A model generated the notes under the pieces. That model was not told the origin of the DNA and ran no database searches. It worked only from the letters and a program-made list of their open reading frames with translations. Below are positions 9,329 to 17,372 of a DNA stretch of 64,000 bases, in pieces. The number at the start of each line of letters is the position of its first letter. Position 1 is the first letter of the stretch. Origin of the DNA: Betaproteobacteria bacterium (GTDB lineage Bacteria; Pseudomonadota; Gammaproteobacteria; Burkholderiales; Casimicrobiaceae); contig JAPUER010000066.1 of NCBI GenBank assembly GCA_027492485.1, positions 1-64,000 on the forward strand, in the 5' to 3' direction. The translations under genes were made by a program, and so were the position numbers.

Positions 9329-10363
9329 TTACAACAGGGTCCGCTGCAGCGCGGCGGCGGGTTTCAGATGGCGCAGGAAGTGCGCCGGCGTCGGCCAGGC
9401 AAGGCGCAGGCGCAGCTCGCGTTGCATCCGCGTGTTGTCGATGCGGCGCGATTCGCTCATGAACGAGTACAGCATCGGCGACACCTCGCCGATCAATTGT
9501 GCGCGCGGCAGGCGGCGCGGGCGTGGCAGGCCGACGGCAGCCGCAACCTGGTCGAAGTATTCGCCCATGTGCAGTTCGCTGTCGTCCACCACGTTGATGG
9601 CGCGGCGGCTGCGGCCGCGAAAGACGGCCAGCCACGCCGCCCGCGCCAGGTCGTCGGCGTGAATGTGGTTGCTGTAGACGTCGTCTTCCGCCGCCAGAGC
9701 CGGTGTGCCGGCGCGCAGGCGCTCGACGGGCAGGCGGTCGGCCGCGTAGATGCCCGGCGCGCGCAGGATGGCGAGGCGCTGCGAGCGGGCGCTGCGAACC
9801 CGCGCTTCCGCCGCCACGCGGCGCCTGGCGCGGGCGCTGGCCGGCCGCGCACGACGGGTCTCGTCGATGCGTTCGCCGGCGCAATCGCCATAGACGCCGG
9901 TGGTGCTGACGTAGACGCCGCGCAGCGCGTGCCGGCGGCGGCGCACGCGGCCGGCGGCGATGGCCGTGTTGACGGCGGCATCGTCGTCGGCACGGCGGTG
10001 ACGCCGCACCAGCAGGCGAGCGCGATCGCGCGTGCTGCGCGGCGCCGGTGCCGACACCGCCGCCAGCCAGCGGCGCAGGCGCGGGTCGTCGGCGCCCTCG
10101 TTGGGCGGTGGCGCCAGCAGCAGCACCGCCGCCGCGCTGCGGCCCAGCGCCCCGGCACGCCGCAGGCTGGGCCACAAATCGAGATCGCCGGCGACCGGTA
10201 AAATGCCATCCTGTCGCAGCGCATGGGCGGACGCCTCGCTGCGTGCCAGCCCCAGCCAGCGGATGGCATCGCGGCTGCCGGGGCGGGCATTGACGCCGGC
10301 CACCAGCCGCCGCGCCACATCGCCCGCACCTACGATCAATAGCCTCAGTTTTCGCCTTTTCAC
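9329..10363 (-). CDS. NAD(P)-binding epimerase-like protein
   Basis: About 344 residues. It starts at GTG 10363, preceded by AGGGC at 5 nt. A Rossmann motif (LLIVGAGDVARRLV) opens the protein. GVYVSTTGVYGD corresponds to the catalytic Ser/Tyr region of extended SDRs, but the usual YxxxK motif is not evident, as in the YeeZ/atypical SDR group. HIHADDLARA and AINVVDDSE are typical of that group. The middle region is unusually Arg-rich. Substrate unknown. It overlaps none of the divergent reductase gene at 10393. Confidence 0.8.
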   Translation of the reverse strand: MKRRKLRLLIVGAGDVARRLVAGVNARPGSRDAIRWLGLARSEASAHALRQDGILPVAGDLDLWPSLRRAGALGRSAAAVLLLAPPPNEGADDPRLRRWLAAVSAPAPRSTRDRARLLVRRHRRADDDAAVNTAIAAGRVRRRRHALRGVYVSTTGVYGDCAGERIDETRRARPASARARRRVAAEARVRSARSQRLAILRAPGIYAADRLPVERLRAGTPALAAEDDVYSNHIHADDLARAAWLAVFRGRSRRAINVVDDSELHMGEYFDQVAAAVGLPRPRRLPRAQLIGEVSPMLYSFMSESRRIDNTRMQRELRLRLAWPTPAHFLRHLKPAAALQRTLL

Positions 10364-10392
10364 CGTTGCCCTGCGCACGACGCGCCCTGCCC

Positions 10393-11448
10393 ATGCCCCA
10401 AGTTACTCTCGAACCCGGCGGCCACGTCTTTTCCTGCGACGCCGATGAAACTATTTTGACAGCAGCGCTGCGCGCCGGCCTGCTGATTCCGTATGGCTGC
10501 AAGAACGGCGCCTGCGGATCGTGCAAGGGCCGGGTGCTGGATGGCGAGGTCGAGCACGGCCCGCATCAGGCCACCACGCTGCCGGAGCAGGAGCGCGTCC
10601 AGGGCAAGGCGCTGTTTTGTGTCGCCAAACCGAAGGGCGACGTCACCATCGAGGCGCGCGACGTGCGCAAGGCCGGCGACGTGGTGATCAAGACCCTGCC
10701 GTGCCGCATCGAGCAGCTCGAGCACGTCGCCGCCGACGTGACGATCCTGCGCTTCAAGCTGCCGGCCAACGAGCGCCTGCAATATCGCGCCGGGCAGTAC
10801 ATCGAATTCCTGCTGAAAGACGGCAAGCGGCGCAGCTTCTCGATGGCCAACGCGCCGCACGACGACGCGCTGATCGAGCTGCATATCCGCCATCTGCCGG
10901 GCGGGCTGTTCACCGACCGCGTGTTCGGCGTCTCGGCGCCGGCGCTGAAAGTGCGCGACATCCTGCGCTTCGAAGGCGCGCACGGCGGTTTCTATCTGCG
11001 CGATAGCGAAAAGCCGGTCATCCTGCTCGCCAGCGGCACCGGTTTCGCGCCGATCAAGGCGATCGTCGAACACATGATCCACACCGGCAACCGGCGACCG
11101 GTCACGCTCTACTGGGGCGGCCGGCGGCCGCAGGATCTCTACCTGAACGATCTCGCCGCCGGCTGGGCGGCGCAATATGGCGGGCCGTTCCGCTATATCC
11201 CCGTCATCAGCGATGCGCTGCCGGAAGACGCCTGGACCGGCCGCAGCGGTTTCGTCCACCGCGCCGTGATGGCGGACTTCCCCGACCTGTCGGGCCATCA
11301 GGTCTACGCCTGTGGCGCGCCTATCGTGGTCGACTCGGCGCGCGCCGATTTCACCGCGCGGTGCGGGTTGCCGGAGGCGGAGTTTTTTGCCGACAGCTTC
11401 ACCGTGGCGGCGCCGGCAGACGCCGCCGCGGTTGCCGCGGCCGAATAG
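10393..11448 (+). CDS. 2Fe-2S flavoprotein reductase (glucoseen reductase-like)
   Basis: 351 residues. The N-terminal plant-type ferredoxin domain (residues 1-90) has the cluster ligands YGCKNGACGSC and a fourth Cys in ALFCVAK. An FAD domain follows with RSFSMANAP, then an NAD domain with LASGTGFAPIKA. By family it passes electrons from NAD(P)H through FAD to the iron-sulfur cluster and then to a partner oxygenase or dehydratase. In betaproteobacteria such genes are commonly labelled CDP-6-deoxy-delta-3,4-glucoseen reductase, but no deoxysugar genes are near, so the partner is unknown. The C-terminus is Ala-rich. It sits 25 nt upstream of the LysE-type gene. Confidence 0.88.
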   Translation: MPQVTLEPGGHVFSCDADETILTAALRAGLLIPYGCKNGACGSCKGRVLDGEVEHGPHQATTLPEQERVQGKALFCVAKPKGDVTIEARDVRKAGDVVIKTLPCRIEQLEHVAADVTILRFKLPANERLQYRAGQYIEFLLKDGKRRSFSMANAPHDDALIELHIRHLPGGLFTDRVFGVSAPALKVRDILRFEGAHGGFYLRDSEKPVILLASGTGFAPIKAIVEHMIHTGNRRPVTLYWGGRRPQDLYLNDLAAGWAAQYGGPFRYIPVISDALPEDAWTGRSGFVHRAVMADFPDLSGHQVYACGAPIVVDSARADFTARCGLPEAEFFADSFTVAAPADAAAVAAAE

Positions 11449-11473
11449 CAAAGCAACAGCGAACGGACCCCCC

Positions 11474-12106
11474 ATGGCACTCGACACCTGGCTCGCATTC
11501 TTCGTCGCCTCCTGGATCATTTCCTTTTCGCCGGGTTCCGGCGCGATCTACGCGATGAGCTGCGGCCTCAATCACGGCTTCCGGCGGGGCTTCGTCGGCA
11601 CCTTCGGCCTGATCGCCGGCATCATGACGGCGCTCGCGGTGGTGGCGGTCGGGCTGGGCGCCGTACTCAGTACGTCGACGCATGCCTTCACCGCGCTCAA
11701 GTGGCTGGGCGTGGGCTATCTGGTGTATCTCGGCCAGAAGCAATGGCGCGCGGCGCCGCTGCCGATGGCGACGGTGGATCGCAGTGCGTCCGACGTCGGC
11801 GCGCGCACGCTGATTGCCAAAGGCTGGGCGGTGAACGCGACCAATCCGAAGGGCCTCGTGTTCATGATGGCGGTGATGCCGCAGTTCATCGACAGTCATG
11901 CCCCGCTGTGGTCGCAATACCTCGCAATCGGCGCCACGATGGCGTTCACGGATTTCGTTGCGATGGCGATCTACACCGCATTCGCCGCGCGGGTGCTCGC
12001 CTTCTTCCGCTCGGAGGCGCAGATCCGGTTCCTGAACCGGCTGTTCGGTGGTCTGTTCGTTGCTGCGGCAACGGCGCTCGCCACTTTCAAGCGGGCGAAC
12101 GTCTGA
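11474..12106 (+). CDS. LysE-family amino-acid exporter
   Basis: 210 residues, inner membrane, about six hydrophobic segments. The N-terminal SFSPGSGAIYAMSCGLNHGFRR region corresponds to the PGP/G-rich motif of LysE/RhtB exporters. NPKGLVFMMAVMPQFI is the second conserved block. These proteins export amino acids or related metabolites by proton exchange; the substrate is not predictable. The ATG at 11474 is preceded by a weak site. Probably co-transcribed with the upstream reductase. Confidence 0.88.
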   Translation: MALDTWLAFFVASWIISFSPGSGAIYAMSCGLNHGFRRGFVGTFGLIAGIMTALAVVAVGLGAVLSTSTHAFTALKWLGVGYLVYLGQKQWRAAPLPMATVDRSASDVGARTLIAKGWAVNATNPKGLVFMMAVMPQFIDSHAPLWSQYLAIGATMAFTDFVAMAIYTAFAARVLAFFRSEAQIRFLNRLFGGLFVAAATALATFKRANV

Positions 12107-12120
12107 CACTCCGGACGGCG

Positions 12121-12882
12121 CTAGCGCAACGCCACGTCGGCGTAACAGGCTTCGGCCTTGCCGCCCAGGCTGTCGGTGTCGGTCATCAGGCCGACGCCCT
12201 CGATATCGCCGGGCTCCTCGCCGGGAAAGGCACGCCGGAAGTCGGCACGCACGTCGCGGCTGAACGACTGCCAGTCGGCCAGCCCTTCGGGGCCGCGTTT
12301 GACCACCAGTTTCTTGATGCGGCTGGTGTTGGCATTCGGCAGGATGGTCTCCGGCGCGGTTTTCGGGTCCCAGATGTACTGGATTGCGGCATAGGGCAGC
12401 TCCAGCCCGCCCAACGCCCGCGCCAGACTCATCGTTGCCCGCTCGGCGGCGTCCAGCTTGCTGCGGTCGCCCTTGAACGAGACGACGACGCGGGCCGGCG
12501 CGTCGTCCTTGCCGATCACCGACGGATCGGCGTCGGGAATGGCCGCCGGGATGAACCAGCGCCACGACAAGCGCGACAGATTGGCAAACGCCGCCGGCAC
12601 ATGCGCCACCCAGAACGACCACGCCGCATTCGAGTGGGCGCGAATGCAGGGCACGCCGGCCATCGAATCGGTGCTGTAGCTGGTCGGCGTCTTGAAGCGG
12701 ATATTGATCGCGTGCCACGGCGCCGACGTGGCGTCGTTGGGCAGCGCGAAACGGTCGGTCGGCTCGACCGTTGGTTCGACCACCGGCGCCGGCATCTGCG
12801 TGCAGGCGGCCGCGAGCAGCAGCAGGAGCGTCGCCGGCAGAACCCGCCAGCGGCGGCGCGGCCATGTATGTTTGTTGTGCAC
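12121..12882 (-). CDS. DUF3047 lipoprotein
   Basis: 253 residues. A hydrophobic N-terminus ends in LAAAC, a lipobox with Cys27, so the protein is probably lipid-anchored. The body resembles the DUF3047 family: a WHAINIRFKTPTSYS block, a WRWFIPAA block, ARVVVSFKGD, YIWDPK, and a C-terminal MTDTDSLGGKAEACYADV. The biochemical role of the family is not established. It converges with the LysE gene and is followed on the same strand by no close gene. Confidence 0.75.
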   Translation of the reverse strand: MHNKHTWPRRRWRVLPATLLLLLAAACTQMPAPVVEPTVEPTDRFALPNDATSAPWHAINIRFKTPTSYSTDSMAGVPCIRAHSNAAWSFWVAHVPAAFANLSRLSWRWFIPAAIPDADPSVIGKDDAPARVVVSFKGDRSKLDAAERATMSLARALGGLELPYAAIQYIWDPKTAPETILPNANTSRIKKLVVKRGPEGLADWQSFSRDVRADFRRAFPGEEPGDIEGVGLMTDTDSLGGKAEACYADVALR

Positions 12883-12962
12883 GTGTTTCCCCCGAAACAG
12901 GCCCGTATGTCGCCGTTATAGCCGATAGCGCACCGATAGCACCGGCAGCGGCGCCGAAAATT

Positions 12963-13793
12963 TCAGGCGCCGATGCCGCCGGTGCCGACCGCATGGCGAC
13001 GCAGCACCGTCACCAGTTCGGCGGCGATGGCGGGCGAGCCGGCGATCACCTGATTGCTGCGCAGAAAATCGTCGCCGCCGCAGAAGTCGCACACCGCGCC
13101 GCCGGCCTCGCGCACCAGCAGCGCGCCGGCCGCGGCGTCCCACGCGGCAAGACTCATCACGAAGAAGCCATCGAGCCGGCCGGCCGCGACCTGCGCCAGA
13201 TCGAGCGCGGCGGCGCCAGTACGGCGAATGCTGCCGGCACGGCGGGTCACGTCGAGCCAGGCCGGCAGCACCTGTTCGAAGCGTTTGCTTGCCGCCGCCG
13301 GCAGCACCGAGCCGATCAGCCCGCTGGCGAGCGTGTGTTCGCGGTTCACCGCCAGCCGCGTCGCCGGCTGCTCGCCGGTGCGCAGCCAGGCGCCGCCGCC
13401 GAGGCTGGCAAAAAACACTTCGCCGTTGACCGGGTTGGCGATCACGCCGGCCTGCACGATGCCATTCGCCTCAATGGCGATCGAGGTGGCGAGGTACGGA
13501 AAGCCGTGCACGAAATTGAAGGTGCCGTCGAGCGGGTCGACGATCCAGCGCACCGCCGTCGGCGGCGCGTCGCCGAGCAGGCGTTCGCCGCCTTCCTCGC
13601 CGAGCAGCACGTCGCCGGGGAAGGTCGCCGCGATGCGCGCCGCCATTGTTGCCTCGACTTCACGGTCGGTGTCGGTGGCGAAATCGTTGGCCGACTTCTC
13701 GCGGAGCGTGTGCTGCCGCGCCGCGAACGCCTGACGGATGCTGGCCGCGGCTTCGGTCGCCAGCGTCAGCGCAAGTTGCAGGCGCGGATTCAT
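12963..13793 (-). CDS. Inositol monophosphatase family protein
   Basis: About 276 residues, starting at ATG 13793 (MNPRLQLALT) rather than a short upstream extension. The Mg-binding motifs LLGEEGG, IVDPLDGTFNFVHG and WDAAAGALLVREAGG are intact. That supports an active metal-dependent phosphatase of the SuhB/CysQ-like superfamily. Substrates may be inositol phosphates or other sugar phosphates. In several proteobacteria the SuhB member also affects transcription antitermination; that is not inferable here. It diverges from the PHA-system gene. Confidence 0.9.
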   Translation of the reverse strand: MNPRLQLALTLATEAAASIRQAFAARQHTLREKSANDFATDTDREVEATMAARIAATFPGDVLLGEEGGERLLGDAPPTAVRWIVDPLDGTFNFVHGFPYLATSIAIEANGIVQAGVIANPVNGEVFFASLGGGAWLRTGEQPATRLAVNREHTLASGLIGSVLPAAASKRFEQVLPAWLDVTRRAGSIRRTGAAALDLAQVAAGRLDGFFVMSLAAWDAAAGALLVREAGGAVCDFCGGDDFLRSNQVIAGSPAIAAELVTVLRRHAVGTGGIGA

Positions 13794-13833
13794 GTGGCGA
13801 CAATAGCGCAATCATCAGCCAGCCGGAGCAGCA

Positions 13834-14169
13834 ATGTCCCACATCTCGATCAAGCGCGCCCATCACAGCACCGTGGCCGACGCCAAGAAGGTTGCCGACA
13901 AGATCGCCGCCAAGCTGGCCAAGGATTACGACCTGCGCTCGAACTGGGACGGCGATGTGCTGCACTTCGACCGCAGCGGCCTGCACGGCACGCTGGCCGT
14001 GCACGCCAAGGATCTGCAGGTGGACGTCAAACTCGGCCTGCTGATGGCGGCGTTCAAGGGCCCGATCCAGTCGGCGATGGAGACCCAGCTCGATTCGCTG
14101 ATCAAACCCGCCGCCGAAAAGCCGAAGGCTGCGGCGACCAAGCCGCACGCCGCCAAGGCGAAGAAGTAG
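13834..14169 (+). CDS. Polyhydroxyalkanoic acid system family protein
   Basis: 111 residues. MSHISIKRAHHSTVADAKKV and the WDGDVLHFDRSGLHGTL region match the PHA-system/granule-region family. These are small proteins linked to polyhydroxyalkanoate granules in beta- and gammaproteobacteria. The C-terminus is a Lys/Ala/Pro-rich tail (about residues 90-111), reminiscent of phasin-type or DNA-binding tails. No PHA synthase is in the window. The biochemical role is not established. Confidence 0.8.
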   Translation: MSHISIKRAHHSTVADAKKVADKIAAKLAKDYDLRSNWDGDVLHFDRSGLHGTLAVHAKDLQVDVKLGLLMAAFKGPIQSAMETQLDSLIKPAAEKPKAAATKPHAAKAKK

Positions 14170-14192
14170 CGCCGTCGCCGGTGGCCTGAGCT

Positions 14193-14316
14193 AGCAGCTT
14201 ATCGAGCGGAACGACCGTTTGACAGGGGCTGGAAGGCAAAAAAATGCCGAAGTCGACTTTGGGTGTTTTTGCCACGTGCGCCCTTATCGGATAAGGCTTT
14301 CACGAAAAAGATGTAT
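14193..14316. repeat. ERIC-like palindromic element, copy B
   Basis: GTCGAC lies at 14252-14257. The inner arms GGCAAAAA (about 14234) and TTTTTGCC (ending about 14271) pair around it. The outer right arm CGAAAAAG (14303-14310) mirrors CTTATCG (14199) less perfectly. It sits between convergent genes (PHA-system gene and the glutamate-synthase-like gene). Confidence 0.75.
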
Positions 14317-14319
14317 GGC

Positions 14320-15924
14320 CTAAACGACCGCCATCGCGAAGCTTTCCGCCTGCGCCCGCTTCCAGTAATACTCGAACACCTGATGCCCGGACGCTTCGCC
14401 GAGTAGCGTGCCGGGCTTGAGGAATTTGTAGAGCGTGGCCAGTGAGGTCACTTCGGTCGAGCTGATGCGGCGGATGATGTGCTCCGGCCGCAGTTGATCG
14501 GGGTGCGTCAGGCCGGCCGCGGCGAGCAGTTCCGACAGCGCGTGCAGCGTGCTCTTGTGGAACTCGTGCACCCGTTCGGCCTTGCTCGGCACCACCAGCG
14601 CGCGCTGGCGCAGCGCGTCCTGCGTCGTGACCCCGGTCGGGCAGGTGCCGGTATGGCAGCTCTGCGCCTGAATGCAGCCGAGCGCGAACATGAAGCCGCG
14701 CGCCGAATTGCACCAGTCCGCGCCCATCGCCATCGTCTTCGCGATGTCGAAGGCAGACACGATCTTGCCGCTGGCGCCGAGCCGCACGCGGTCGCGCACG
14801 CCGATGCCGACCAGCGTGTTGTGCACCAGCAGCAGCGCCTCGCGCAGCGGCACGCCGACGTGATCGGTGAACTCCACCGGCGCTGCGCCGGTGCCGCCCT
14901 CGGAGCCGTCGACCACGATGAAATCCGGCGTCAGGCCGGTCTTCACCATCGCCTTGGCAATGGCAAAAAATTCCCACGGATGTCCGATTGCGAGCTTCAT
15001 GCCGGCCGGTTTGCCGCCGGAAAGCTCGCGCATCTTTGCGATGAATTCGAGCAGTTCGATGGGGTTGGAGAACACGCTGTGCTTGGCCGGCGATACGCAA
15101 TCCACACCCACCGGCACGCCGCGCGCCTCGGCGATCTCGGGCGTCACCTTCGGCCCCGGCAGCACGCCGCCGTGGCCCGGCTTGGCGCCCTGCGAGAGCT
15201 TCAGTTCCACCATCTTCACCTGCGGGTCCTGCGCCTGCTCGGCGAAGCGCACCGGGTCGAACTTGCCGTCGGCGGTGCGGCAGCCGAAGTAACCGCTGCC
15301 CAGCTCCCAGATCAGGTCGCCGCCCATCTCGCGGTGATAGCGCGAGATCGAGCCCTCGCCGGTGTCGTGCGCGAAGCCGCCCATCTTCGCGCCCTGATTC
15401 AGCGCACGGATCGCGTTGGCCGAGAGCGCGCCGAAGCTCATCGCCGAGACGTTGAACACCGAGGCGGTATAGGGCTGTTTGCTTGACTCGCCGATGGTCA
15501 GCCGGAAGTCCGGCGCCGACGGCGCGGCGGGCGATACCGAATGGTTGATCCACTCGTAGCCCGGCTCGTAGACATCGAGCTGGGTGCCGAACGGGCGCTT
15601 GTCGGATTCCTGCTTGGCGCGCTGATACACCAGCGAACGCGTGGCCCGCGAGAACGGCGAGGACTCAGTATCGCTCTCGATGAAGTATTGCCGGATCTCG
15701 GGCCGGATGTACTCGAAGAAAAAGCGGAAATGCGACAGGATCGGGTAGTTGCGCCGGATTGCCTGCTTCGTCTGCACGACGTCGACCACGCCCACCGCCG
15801 CAAGAAACCCGCTCACCGCGATCAGCGGCCAGGTCACCCAGTGCGCGCGGAACACGAATTCGAGAATCAGGCTGCCGGCAAAAACAACAACGGCAATCGC
15901 GAAGGCGTAGTAGCGGGAGGGCAT
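14320..15924 (-). CDS. Membrane-anchored FMN glutamate-synthase-like protein
   Basis: 534 residues. Two N-terminal hydrophobic segments (about residues 5-50) precede the FMN/iron-sulfur domain of glutamate synthase. The domain includes SAMSFGALSANAI, GEGSISRYHREMGGDLIWELGSGY-type sequence, GPKVTPEIAEARGV and DGSEGGTGAAP. Cys residues in CIQAQSCHTGTC fit the 3Fe-4S cluster. It lacks the glutamine amidotransferase domain, so it cannot be a full GltB; stand-alone proteins of this type are widespread and of unclear substrate. It is single in its region with no gltD-like partner nearby. Confidence 0.85.
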   Translation of the reverse strand: MPSRYYAFAIAVVVFAGSLILEFVFRAHWVTWPLIAVSGFLAAVGVVDVVQTKQAIRRNYPILSHFRFFFEYIRPEIRQYFIESDTESSPFSRATRSLVYQRAKQESDKRPFGTQLDVYEPGYEWINHSVSPAAPSAPDFRLTIGESSKQPYTASVFNVSAMSFGALSANAIRALNQGAKMGGFAHDTGEGSISRYHREMGGDLIWELGSGYFGCRTADGKFDPVRFAEQAQDPQVKMVELKLSQGAKPGHGGVLPGPKVTPEIAEARGVPVGVDCVSPAKHSVFSNPIELLEFIAKMRELSGGKPAGMKLAIGHPWEFFAIAKAMVKTGLTPDFIVVDGSEGGTGAAPVEFTDHVGVPLREALLLVHNTLVGIGVRDRVRLGASGKIVSAFDIAKTMAMGADWCNSARGFMFALGCIQAQSCHTGTCPTGVTTQDALRQRALVVPSKAERVHEFHKSTLHALSELLAAAGLTHPDQLRPEHIIRRISSTEVTSLATLYKFLKPGTLLGEASGHQVFEYYWKRAQAESFAMAVV

Positions 15925-16036
15925 GATGACAACCGGAGGCGAGTCGAAGCGTGAAGGCTACGTGATTCGCCGTGCGACGTCACGAAGTCAGGTCTTTCGG
16001 GCAGCGAGACGTCGTTGACCAAGTAATATGCCGGAC

Positions 16037-16065
16037 TTGCGCGGAAGTCTCATCGAGAATATATT
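16037..16065 (+). promoter_or_regulatory. Candidate promoter for the restriction-modification operon
   Basis: TTGCGC (16037-16042) and TATATT (16060-16065) are separated by 17 bp. Transcription would start about 10 nt before the ATG at 16083, consistent with the lack of a ribosome-binding site there. An 8-bp inverted repeat, AGTAATAT (16022-16029) and ATATTACT (16061-16068), overlaps the -10 and could be an operator. Confidence 0.4.
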
Positions 16066-16082
16066 ACTGTACATAAAAACAT

Positions 16083-16670
16083 ATGGGCGCGGAACTGCTT
16101 TCAGGCTTTATTCTCGACAACTACGAGGTTCACGAGTGGAAGCACGCCTGCGCCATTCTCAAACAGGATTTCCCCGCCGAATGGAACGATATCTGCGACG
16201 TGTTGACCAGCTTTCGCCTGCGTCGGGAATGGATATCGGTTGGCGGCGGCAGCAAGAGCAGAGTGTCCGGCTGGATAGACAGCCAGTTGTACTCGCGCGG
16301 GTGGGTGGAGAAGCAGTTTGCAACGGAAATTGTGATCGATCAGCGGCGTCTGGAGTCCCCCACCCACAAGATCGATTGCTTCAAGAATCGCGTTGCACTG
16401 GAAATCGAGTGGAACAACAAGGATCCGTTCTTTGATCGTGACCTCAACAACTTCCGCTTGCTGTTTGACCTGCGGGCCGTGAGCGTCGGTGTGATCATTA
16501 CCCGTACCGATGAACTGCAAGACATCTTCAACGAAATTGGTCGCGGTTCGAGTTTTGGCAACTCGACGACACACATGAGCAAACTGTTGCCACGCATTGA
16601 AGGTGGGAGTGGCGGCGGCTGTCCGTTGCTCGTTTTTGGAATCAAGAGATCGTTGTATGTCGAAGCTTGA
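16083..16670 (+). CDS. BglII/BstYI-family type II restriction endonuclease
   Basis: 195 residues, similar in length to BstYI. The segment HKIDCFKNRVALEIEWNNKD contains Asp98, then Glu107 and Glu109 nine and eleven residues later. This is the D-x9-ExE/ExQ catalytic spacing of BglII-type PD-(D/E)XK enzymes. It is followed by FDRDLNNFRLLFDLRAVSVG, also characteristic. Family members cut within GATC-centred hexanucleotides; the exact site here is inferred only. Codon use is less GC-biased than in neighbours. No Shine-Dalgarno is visible before ATG 16083. Its last 14 nt overlap the methylase start. Confidence 0.85.
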   Translation: MGAELLSGFILDNYEVHEWKHACAILKQDFPAEWNDICDVLTSFRLRREWISVGGGSKSRVSGWIDSQLYSRGWVEKQFATEIVIDQRRLESPTHKIDCFKNRVALEIEWNNKDPFFDRDLNNFRLLFDLRAVSVGVIITRTDELQDIFNEIGRGSSFGNSTTHMSKLLPRIEGGSGGGCPLLVFGIKRSLYVEA

Positions 16671-17343
16671 AATGTCGGTTGCCGACGACTTTCTCCGCGC
16701 TACGCGGGGGCGGACCTATTCGACGATACTGGCCGATCCGCCCTGGCAATTCCAGAACCGTACCGGCAAGGTTGCGCCCGAGCATCGACGCTTGAACCGC
16801 TACGGCACAATGACGTTGGACGACATCAAGGAACTGCCGGTTGCCTCGGTCGCCGAAACAACTTGTCACCTCTATTTGTGGGTCCCCAACGCTTTGTTGC
16901 CCGAAGGCATTGACGTTTTGCGTGCATGGGGGTTCACGTACAAGACGAATTTCATCTGGCACAAAATTCGGAAAGATGGCGGTCCGGACGGACGCGGCGT
17001 CGGTTTTTACTTTCGCAACACGACAGAAATCGTGCTCTTTGGCGTCAGGGGAAAGAACGCTCGAACACTTGCGCCCGGGCGTCGGCAAGTGAATATCCTC
17101 AAGACGCAAAAGCGCGAACATTCACGCAAACCGGACGAGTTTTACGAAATCGTCGAGGCCTGCAGTCCCGGCCCATACCTGGAATTGTTCGCACGCGGCG
17201 GGCGACCGGGGTGGGATGTGTGGGGCAATCAGGCCGACAGCTATTTCCCCGATTGGCCCACCTACGCCAATCATTCGCAAGCCAGGACGCGCCGCGGGCC
17301 TCCCCCGGCCCACGCGACCAACCTCGACTTGATCGGCTCCTGA
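16657..17343 (+). CDS. MT-A70 family adenine methyltransferase
   Basis: 228 residues from ATG 16657, inside the end of the nuclease gene. The catalytic motif IV DPPW is at residues 27-30. LYLWVPNALLPEGIDVLRAWGF and the FARGGRPGWDVWGN block, contributing to SAM binding, follow. MT-A70 proteins make N6-methyladenine; bacterial members such as M.MunI protect restriction sites. The overlap with the BglII-like nuclease gene supports a restriction-modification pair, presumably with adenine methylation of the target. The C-terminus is a Pro/Arg-rich tail. Nuclease-first gene order is notable. Confidence 0.88.
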   Translation: MSKLEMSVADDFLRATRGRTYSTILADPPWQFQNRTGKVAPEHRRLNRYGTMTLDDIKELPVASVAETTCHLYLWVPNALLPEGIDVLRAWGFTYKTNFIWHKIRKDGGPDGRGVGFYFRNTTEIVLFGVRGKNARTLAPGRRQVNILKTQKREHSRKPDEFYEIVEACSPGPYLELFARGGRPGWDVWGNQADSYFPDWPTYANHSQARTRRGPPPAHATNLDLIGS

Positions 17344-17372
17344 GTCGCGCCGCCAACCGCGAGCCGAACCGC

